A stretch of 9,096 nt of DNA. Source: an uncultured Acidimicrobiales bacterium. GTDB lineage: Bacteria > Actinomycetota > Acidimicrobiia > Acidimicrobiales > Aldehydirespiratoraceae. The stretch's first letter is position 1. Each line of letters opens with the position of its first letter. The stretch is taken from contig CALKOE010000332.1 in NCBI GenBank assembly GCA_938091985.1, forward strand, positions 1 to 9,096. The letters are read 5' to 3'. Shown piece by piece: positions 1 through 4,339 of the stretch. The notes under the pieces were generated by a model. It made no database searches, was not told the origin of the DNA, and saw only the letters and a program-made list of their open reading frames with translations. The translations under genes were made by a program, and so were the position numbers.

Positions 1-342
1 GGTGAATGTCAGATCGGCGGCCGCTGGCGTACCCGGCGATGTCTCGATGTAGGTGTAGTCGGGGATTCCGTTGGACGTGATCACCACGACATCGCCGTCG
101 CAGATTGCGTTGGCCTCAGGATCAGGCAGGTCGGCGTTGGCTGACCCGGCGGTACCGATCGTCGCTGCGACGGCCTCACATGAGGAGCTGTCGGAGGTGG
201 CAGCGGTCGATGTCGTGGTTGCCGCTTCGGTCGTCGTCGTGCTGTCCTCAGCCGGCGTCGAGTCTTGCGTGTCGTCGCCACACGCGGACGCCAGGAGCGC
301 AACCGCGAGAAGGAGGGGGATGAGGAACCTGAGTGACTTCAT
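1..342 (-). CDS. Secreted lipoprotein, probable YHYH-domain protein (C-terminus outside window)
   Basis: The first 114 residues are present and the frame is still open at base 1. The N-terminus is a typical lipoprotein signal: Lys2 and Arg5, a hydrophobic core from about residue 6 to 18, then ALLASAC with the lipidated Cys at 21. A low-complexity Asp/Ser/Thr/Ala linker (about 22-53) follows, which would tether the mature protein outside the membrane. The folded part begins near residue 54 with Cys55 and Cys81, a possible disulfide pair, and contains VITSNGIPDYTYIETSPGTP (88-107). This resembles the opening of YHYH-domain proteins (PF14240), which often read 'NGiPdY/H...TP.P'. The defining YHYH motif would lie beyond the window edge. 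No Shine-Dalgarno sequence precedes the ATG; a TAnnnT hexamer 7 bp upstream suggests leaderless expression, although the gene also lies only 28 bp downstream of the PhyH gene. Lipoprotein status is confident; the domain name is moderate and the function is unknown. Confidence 0.8.
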   Translation of the reverse strand, partial: MKSLRFLIPLLLAVALLASACGDDTQDSTPAEDSTTTTEAATTTSTAATSDSSSCEAVAATIGTAGSANADLPDPEANAICDGDVVVITSNGIPDYTYIETSPGTPAAADLTFT

Positions 343-349
343 GCGCCCG

Positions 350-355
350 ACCGTA
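350..355 (-). promoter_or_regulatory. Putative -10 element of a leaderless promoter (TACGGT)
   Basis: On the minus strand TACGGT matches the actinobacterial -10 consensus TAnnnT and ends exactly 7 nt before the lipoprotein ATG (342-340). That would place the transcript start at or next to the A of the start codon. No Shine-Dalgarno sequence is visible, which fits a leaderless mRNA. No convincing -35 is present. The same geometry recurs in front of the GNAT gene. Confidence 0.4.
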
Positions 356-370
356 GAGACGGCCCGTAAG

Positions 371-1408
371 TCAGGAGTAAGGGCTCGGGTCAAAGCCGAA
401 CGGTCCGAACCGGGCGGCGACGGCTGCGAGAGTGTCGGCGTTCCAGTAGCGCGAACCGGGCGGGGGAAAGCCCATCACCGTGCGCTGGTCGACGTCGGCC
501 GTGCCGATCAGCCGTTCGAGGTCTTGTGCGGGGCGATACGCGGACCAGGCCCATCCAGGGTGGACGACGTTGATCCATTCGGCATCGGCGCGTTTCAGCG
601 TCAGGTTCTGGGCGATCCGGCGAGTGCCGGCGTTGCCCGGCGTGCCGCGATGCCATGTGTCGTGCCGGTAGAGCAGGACTGTGCCCACTCGGTATCGAGC
701 CCTGACTTCGCGCGGATAGAGGTGCTGGGCCCGAAAGGAGGCCTTCTCCGGGGCGTGCTCTCGGAGGTAGGACTCCGCACACTCACGGTCGTTGATGTAG
801 TCGAGCCCCTCCACTCCGGGCGTCTGCACGATCGGCCATGGGTAGGCGGGGTCGTCGGCGCCGCTGCGGGGCACGAGCGCGGTGGCGCCACCACAGTCGT
901 CGACGTCGTCGAGATAGATGATCATCTCCACCGCGTCGGGCTCGGTCCAACGCGACGGATGTGTGAGCATGTGGTTGGGGTAGTCGCAGTGAATGCGCTG
1001 GTCGGCGTTGTCGTTCGGTTCCCCCGACGGCGGCCGCCCGTACTTCGGCCAGAGGTCGGACTGGGTGAGGCGAATCCCGCTCACCTCGACCTCGAGTAGG
1101 TCGGCCGCTGCCAGTAGCAGATCGGGGTGCAGGGTCACGTCGTTGAACGCTGACGACGGTGACGGGAACACGAAGCGCTGCCCGCTGCCGAAGTCGCGCA
1201 TTTCGGCAGCCTCCGTTGTGCCTGGCCCCGGGAAGAAGGCGGCGGCTTCGTCGCGGAGTCGGCTTATGAGATCGCCGGGAAGGAGTCCGTCGACGAGGCA
1301 GAAGCCTTGGTCCCGCCAGGACGCGACATGAGATGCGGTCAGACGGGCGCGTGTGTTGTCGCGGCCGACCGGCGTCGGTTCGACCCAGCGCTCGAGATCG
1401 GTACTCAG
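371..1408 (-). CDS. PhyH-family Fe(II)/2-oxoglutarate dioxygenase, probable CTG start
   Basis: Phytanoyl-CoA dioxygenase family (PF05721), predicted cytoplasmic non-haem iron oxygenase that hydroxylates a small organic substrate with O2 and 2-oxoglutarate. With the start chosen here the protein has 345 residues. The facial triad is visible as His140-x-Asp142 in IHCDYPNH and the distal His253 in DTWHRGTPGN, with Arg263/Arg264 as the likely 2-oxoglutarate anchor. The start is the interesting point: no ATG, GTG or TTG lies in frame between the upstream stop (1553-1555) and the ATG at 1201, yet the stretch in between reads as a normal PhyH N-terminus (LTASHVASWRDQGFCLVDG). The CTG at 1408-1406 overlaps the SRPBCC stop as CTGA and has AAGGG 9 nt upstream, so it is preferred. 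A CTG at 1342 is the alternative, and starting at 1201 would lose 69 residues, including a conserved-looking strand. The substrate cannot be read from the sequence. Family assignment is confident; the exact start is moderate. Confidence 0.88.
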   Translation of the reverse strand: MSTDLERWVEPTPVGRDNTRARLTASHVASWRDQGFCLVDGLLPGDLISRLRDEAAAFFPGPGTTEAAEMRDFGSGQRFVFPSPSSAFNDVTLHPDLLLAAADLLEVEVSGIRLTQSDLWPKYGRPPSGEPNDNADQRIHCDYPNHMLTHPSRWTEPDAVEMIIYLDDVDDCGGATALVPRSGADDPAYPWPIVQTPGVEGLDYINDRECAESYLREHAPEKASFRAQHLYPREVRARYRVGTVLLYRHDTWHRGTPGNAGTRRIAQNLTLKRADAEWINVVHPGWAWSAYRPAQDLERLIGTADVDQRTVMGFPPPGSRYWNADTLAAVAARFGPFGFDPSPYS

Positions 1409-1899
1409 GCCGTGCGGCCCTTCGCGATGTGCGGGCCGAGGTTGTCGAGCGCCGCGCCGAGGTTCTTCCCCATGGCGCCCTTTGCCCCCTTGAGTAGCAG
1501 CGACAGGGGGAACTTTCCCTCGATCCCCATCTTGTAGGTCACCGAGGTGCGGTCATTGCCGAGATCGTCGATCGTGACGAGTTCGACCATCGATCGGAGC
1601 CCGGGCATCGTTGCCGACAACACGACGAAGCCCCAGCGTTCGCCGGGCTCCCACACGTTGAACTCCTCGTCGACGGCCACTCGCTTGTTGATGAAGACGC
1701 GGCGCTTCGACCCGACACATTCGTTCAGGTCACCGAAGCGCTCGGCCCTGATGATCGAGTCGAACCACTCTGGCCAGGTCTCGTGGTCGGCCAGGGCGGC
1801 AAACACCTCATCCGGCGTTGCGTCGATCTCTCGGGTGGCGCTGGCCTGGAACGGTGCCTCGTCGATCCATTCGGGCGGTTGTCTGGTGAGCGTTGCCAT
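1405..1899 (-). CDS. SRPBCC (START-like / polyketide-cyclase-type) ligand-binding protein
   Basis: A 164-residue protein of the SRPBCC superfamily (Polyketide_cyc2-like), whose helix-grip fold encloses a hydrophobic ligand. The family hallmark is near the N-terminus: REIDATPDEVFAALADHETW (23-42) followed by PEWF, a beta strand and then the helix that opens the pocket. Later strands carry NVWEPGERWGFVV (81-93) and the C-terminal helix covers about 135-160. These proteins bind or process lipids, polyketides or other hydrophobic molecules; no catalytic residues can be named here. The start is uncertain: ATG at 1899 is chosen because it leaves 34 bp to the divergent GNAT gene. An in-frame ATG at 1935 would add MAVTVDGVQQCA and overlap the GNAT start by two bases. 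No Shine-Dalgarno is evident for either. Its stop overlaps the CTG of the PhyH gene, so the two are probably co-translated, and the SRPBCC protein may handle the oxygenase's substrate. Confidence 0.88.
   Translation of the reverse strand: MATLTRQPPEWIDEAPFQASATREIDATPDEVFAALADHETWPEWFDSIIRAERFGDLNECVGSKRRVFINKRVAVDEEFNVWEPGERWGFVVLSATMPGLRSMVELVTIDDLGNDRTSVTYKMGIEGKFPLSLLLKGAKGAMGKNLGAALDNLGPHIAKGRTA
1418..1423 (-). promoter_or_regulatory. Possible ribosome binding site for the CTG-started PhyH gene
   Basis: The minus-strand hexamer GAAGGG, inside the last codons of the SRPBCC gene, ends 9 nt before the CTG at 1408. It is a modest match to the anti-Shine-Dalgarno (AAGG core). Together with the CTGA overlap it supports re-initiation or coupled translation at that CTG. 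Confidence 0.35.
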
Positions 1900-1920
1900 G
1901 GCGCACTGTTGCACGCCGTC

Positions 1921-1926
1921 TACCGT
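1921..1926 (+). promoter_or_regulatory. Putative -10 element of a leaderless promoter for the GNAT gene (TACCGT)
   Basis: TACCGT fits TAnnnT and ends 7 nt before the ATG at 1934, the spacing expected if transcription starts at the start codon. There is no Shine-Dalgarno sequence before the ATG, and only 34 bp separate this gene from the divergent SRPBCC start, leaving little room for a 5' leader. A -35 is not convincing: TTGCCA at 1893-1898 is 22 bp away, too far. Confidence 0.4.
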
Positions 1927-1933
1927 CACGGCC

Positions 1934-2707
1934 ATGCGTGAGGTAGCGGACCCAGCCGAGTTGGCCGAACTGTTCGGTCGGGACCGAGAGGTGCACGCAT
2001 ACGGATTGGCCGACCTCGAGTCGCCGATCTCGGAGCGCAGCAGGTGGTTTCGTCGCGGAGATGCGAGCGTGGGCATCATCGACCTGGGGGAGGGCATCAC
2101 GACCGTCTACGCGGTGTCGGCCGCCGACCCTGAGGGGTCGCTTGAGTTGACGATCGATCTCCTGGACCGCATCGTTCCGGGCACGATGATCACCGGGCCC
2201 CACGGTCTCGCCGCGGCGGTCGGGCCGCGCCGTCGGGTCGACGACCTCGGGTTGCACATCAAGTGCGTCCGCCGCACGAGCGGTGACGAACCCGAGCGTG
2301 GCGCGGTGGTGTCACTGTCGACCGTCGACTTCCCTCGTGTCGCGGCGCTGCATGCCACGGCGCCGGGTGATGCGTTCGTGCTGGAGTCGATGCTCGATGA
2401 CAACACGTTCGTTGGCCTGGAGGATCCCGATGAGCCCGGCCGGTTGATCGCCGCCGCCGGTACCCACGCGGTGAGCGAGCGCTACGCCATCGCGGCACTG
2501 GGTGCGGTTCTGGTCGAACCCGCCCATCGAGGGCGAGGACTCGGTGCCGTGGTCACGGCTGGAGTCTGTGACCGTCTCGAGGGGCGTGTTTCAACGGTCG
2601 CCTTGAACGTCGAGGCCGAGAACGTCTCGGCTCGTCGCACCTATGAGCGTCTTGGTTTCGTGGACGTCCTCGACTACGAGGAAGTCATCGTCGACCCGCA
2701 GATGTAG
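1934..2707 (+). CDS. GNAT-family N-acetyltransferase
   Basis: A 257-residue GNAT enzyme that transfers an acetyl group from acetyl-CoA to an unidentified amine. The C-terminal half (about 125-254) is a canonical GNAT domain (PF00583): strand ALGAVLVEPA (188-197), then the acetyl-CoA pyrophosphate loop HRGRGLG (198-204, R-x-x-G-x-G), helix to about 215, and the terminal VALNVEAENVSARRTYERLG (222-241), the usual N/Y motif that closes the CoA site. The N-terminal half (1-115) contains the motif VHAYGLADLE (20-29) and RWFRRGDASV (37-46), which recur in a two-domain GNAT group common in actinobacteria; it is probably a degenerate GNAT-like lobe. The frame is open upstream to 1547, but that part lies antisense to the SRPBCC coding region, and the family-like sequence begins at MREVADPAELAELFGRDREV, so ATG 1934 is chosen. 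It ends 6 bp from the convergent sodB stop. Substrate unknown. Confidence 0.88.
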   Translation: MREVADPAELAELFGRDREVHAYGLADLESPISERSRWFRRGDASVGIIDLGEGITTVYAVSAADPEGSLELTIDLLDRIVPGTMITGPHGLAAAVGPRRRVDDLGLHIKCVRRTSGDEPERGAVVSLSTVDFPRVAALHATAPGDAFVLESMLDDNTFVGLEDPDEPGRLIAAAGTHAVSERYAIAALGAVLVEPAHRGRGLGAVVTAGVCDRLEGRVSTVALNVEAENVSARRTYERLGFVDVLDYEEVIVDPQM

Positions 2708-2733
2708 CGGGGGTCAGACACCAGATGTAGCGG
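2699..2733. repeat. 12-bp direct repeat and small hairpin at the convergent GNAT/sodB ends
   Basis: CAGATGTAGCGG occurs at 2699-2710 and again at 2722-2733, 23 bp apart. The left copy encodes the last two GNAT residues plus its TAG stop; the right copy lies in the antisense of the last sodB codons. Between them GGGGTCAGACACC (2710-2722) is an imperfect dyad with six-base arms around a single central A and one mismatch. It could form a weak bidirectional terminator, but there is no T-tract. It may also be chance or a small local duplication. Confidence 0.5.
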
Positions 2734-3310
2734 CGAAGTTGGCTGCGACGAAGTCCCAGTTGAGGAGATGCTCGATGAAGGTGTCGACGTAGGTGGGGCG
2801 GGCGTTCTGGTAGTCGAGGTAGTACGCGTGCTCCCAGACGTCGATGGTGAGCAGCGCGGCGTGGCCGTGGGCCAACGGCGTGTCGGCGTCGTCGGTCTTC
2901 ACGATGGCGAGACCGTCACCCTTGCGCACGAGCCAGGTCCAGCCGGAGCCGAAGTTGCCGACGGCATCGGCCTTGAACTGTGCTTTGAATGCGTCGACCG
3001 ACCCGAAGCTCGCGGCGATCGCAGCGGCGAGCTCGCCAGTGGGTTCGCCGCCGCCGTTGGGCGACATGCAGTTCCAGTAGAAGGTGTGGTTCCACACCTG
3101 GGCAGCGTTGTTGAACAGGCCGCCCGGTTCAGCGGTTCGCACGATGTCCTCGAGTGAGGCGTCGGCCAGTTCGGTTCCCTCGATGAGACCATTGAGGTTG
3201 TTCACGTAGGCCGCGTGGTGCTTGCCGTAGTGGAACGAGATCGTGCGATCACTGATGTGGGGAGCGAGCGCATCGTCGGCGTAGGGAAGGGGCGGGAGTT
3301 CGATTGTCAT
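2714..3310 (-). CDS. sodB: Iron superoxide dismutase
   Basis: Cytoplasmic Fe-type superoxide dismutase that converts two superoxide radicals to O2 and H2O2. The 198-residue length is normal. Metal ligands are all present, numbered from the chosen ATG: His27 (SFHYGKHHAAYVNNL), His75 (QVWNHTFYWN), Asp157 and His161 (DVWEHAYYLDY). The Fe-type signature is strong: Gln71 in FNNAAQVWNHTFYW sits in the N-terminal domain, and NFGSGWTWLV (119-128) matches the Escherichia coli SodB pattern rather than the MnSOD one. An in-frame GTG lies one codon earlier (3313), but GAGGA at 3322-3318 is 7 nt from the ATG at 3310 and only 4 nt from the GTG, which favours the ATG. The gene stands alone: the upstream zinc-ribbon gene ends 87 bp before this ATG and a separate promoter is visible. 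Metal preference is inferred from sequence and cambialistic activity cannot be excluded. Confidence 0.96.
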   Translation of the reverse strand: MTIELPPLPYADDALAPHISDRTISFHYGKHHAAYVNNLNGLIEGTELADASLEDIVRTAEPGGLFNNAAQVWNHTFYWNCMSPNGGGEPTGELAAAIAASFGSVDAFKAQFKADAVGNFGSGWTWLVRKGDGLAIVKTDDADTPLAHGHAALLTIDVWEHAYYLDYQNARPTYVDTFIEHLLNWDFVAANFAATSGV

Positions 3311-3317
3311 CACAGGA

Positions 3318-3322
3318 TCCTC
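3318..3322 (-). promoter_or_regulatory. sodB ribosome binding site (GAGGA)
   Basis: GAGGA on the minus strand is spaced 7 nt from the ATG at 3310 and 4 nt from the GTG at 3313. The spacing selects the ATG as the sodB start. It overlaps a short palindrome, AGGATCCT (3314-3321). Confidence 0.7.
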
Positions 3323-3341
3323 AGGTACGGGGGAATTACGC

Positions 3342-3398
3342 CAGGATACCCTGTCATATTTCCGATGCCGACTCGGAAGGGAAATCTCGGTCGAGATT
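3342..3398. repeat. Three inverted repeats between the zinc-ribbon gene and sodB
   Basis: The 84-bp gap holds three dyads. (1) 3383-3398 is a perfect palindrome-like repeat, AATCTCG-GT-CGAGATT, whose last base is in the zinc-ribbon stop codon. (2) 3360-3378 has arms TTCCGA and TCGGAA around 7 bp. (3) 3342-3353 has arms CAGG and CCTG around ATAC and covers the sodB -10. The first could be a weak terminator for the upstream gene, although no T-run follows. The other two are placed like operators over the sodB promoter. Their function is inferred from position alone. Confidence 0.5.
3343..3371 (-). promoter_or_regulatory. Putative sodB promoter
   Basis: Reading the minus strand, TCGGCA (3371-3366) matches four of six positions of the -35 consensus TTGACA. 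A 17-bp spacer follows, then TATCCT (3348-3343), a TAnnnT -10 element. Transcription would start near 3336, giving a short leader that contains the GAGGA ribosome site. The -35 lies in and next to one inverted repeat and the -10 overlaps another. Assigned by eye only. Confidence 0.45.
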
Positions 3399-4300
3399 CA
3401 CGCTGCGTTGCGACGCCACGCTTTCAGCACGTCGGTGAGGATCGACGGCTCGACACCGATTGGCGCCTGCACGAGCACCATCGAGTCGAGCGTGAGGTTG
3501 CCGGCCCACAGATTGACCGTGGCGTCGGCAGCGAGGAGCCAGAGTCGGACTCCGACCTCGGGGGCGTATTGCTCGACGGCGGTATCGACATTCCACCGGG
3601 CGCGGGCAGCCGAGAGATACGCATCGCCGGCATCTGAGCCGCTGGAGGCGATCAACCACAGCTCTCCGACCTCGAGCCCGTCGTCTCGAGAGAGCGTCCG
3701 GGCGGCAAAGGGCTGGGTCGACTCGATCTGTTCGGCATCGACCGACCCGTCGAAGGTGAGCAGCTCGGGCGGATCGAGCTCGCTCAACGACAAGGCGGCG
3801 GGGAAGTAGCTGAGCAATTCGGCGGTCTCGTCGATGTCGACGGCGTAGTCGATGCTCTCATCGAGGAGGAGACCGGTCACGAAGTCGATCGGTGGCGGTG
3901 TCTCCCACGGCGAGAGCCCTTCGCTCACCTCGCGAGGCGCGCCTGGGAGAAATCCGCTCGTGGGTTTCGCTCCGCCGGCGAGTGACGGCGCGGCCTCACT
4001 CGAAGTCGGCTCGGCCCGTTCGGGAGTGGTCGCCGTTGGCGGCGGGAGTGCGTTCGCGGTGGGAGCGGTGTCGGTACGAGTCAGAATGAACGCAACCCCA
4101 CCGACGAGCATCAGGATAGCGAGGACACCGATGCCGAGTTTGCGCAGTTCGTTGTTCTCCAACCCGTCGTGCCACTTGCGTTGGGGCGCAGTGGCTTGGG
4201 GTGCGACCTCTTCGAACGCCGTCTTGCCGCAGATCGAGCAGATCGACGACTGCACGAGGGCCCGGCAATGTGGGCACGTCTGGTGAATGTCGGGGCTCAT
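3398..4300 (-). CDS. Uncharacterised zinc-ribbon, single-pass membrane protein
   Basis: I do not recognise this 300-residue protein beyond its architecture. The N-terminus is a short zinc ribbon with Cys9-x2-Cys12 and Cys21-x2-Cys24 (CPHCRAL...CSICG), expected to bind one Zn(II) on the cytoplasmic side. A charged segment follows, then one membrane helix at about 55-74 (LGIGVLAILMLVGGVAFILT). Residues about 76-137 are a Pro/Thr/Ala/Glu-rich linker of low complexity. The C-terminal part (about 138-300) looks folded, acidic overall, with alternating strands and helices and several Trp residues (W214, W236, W254, W265, W295), and would lie outside the membrane. No catalytic motif stands out. The ATG at 4300 has GGAG only 4 nt upstream, which is close. 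It diverges from the acyltransferase gene and ends 84 bp before the sodB GTG/ATG region. An envelope-sensing or structural role is possible, but nothing in the sequence settles it. Confidence 0.82.
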   Translation of the reverse strand: MSPDIHQTCPHCRALVQSSICSICGKTAFEEVAPQATAPQRKWHDGLENNELRKLGIGVLAILMLVGGVAFILTRTDTAPTANALPPPTATTPERAEPTSSEAAPSLAGGAKPTSGFLPGAPREVSEGLSPWETPPPIDFVTGLLLDESIDYAVDIDETAELLSYFPAALSLSELDPPELLTFDGSVDAEQIESTQPFAARTLSRDDGLEVGELWLIASSGSDAGDAYLSAARARWNVDTAVEQYAPEVGVRLWLLAADATVNLWAGNLTLDSMVLVQAPIGVEPSILTDVLKAWRRNAA

Positions 4301-4339
4301 ACCTCTCCGATCGGCGCGAACGCTGCCGACTGTGAGGAA

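Noticed and set aside
71..1099. Plus-strand open frame of 342 codons
   Set aside because: It lies antisense to the lipoprotein and PhyH genes, starts at a TTG, is Val/Arg-rich without domain motifs, and is a GC-bias shadow.
1547..1933. N-terminal extension of the GNAT frame
   Set aside because: It is antisense to the SRPBCC coding region and rich in Ser/Thr/Arg without fold-like pattern; family-like sequence begins at 1934.
1900..2100. N-terminal extension of the SRPBCC frame
   Set aside because: Antisense to the conserved N-terminus of the GNAT protein, Ser/Arg-rich, and before the usual SRPBCC start.
3314..3321. Palindrome AGGATCCT as an operator
   Set aside because: An 8-bp palindrome coinciding with the ribosome site is readily explained by chance and the GAGGA sequence itself.
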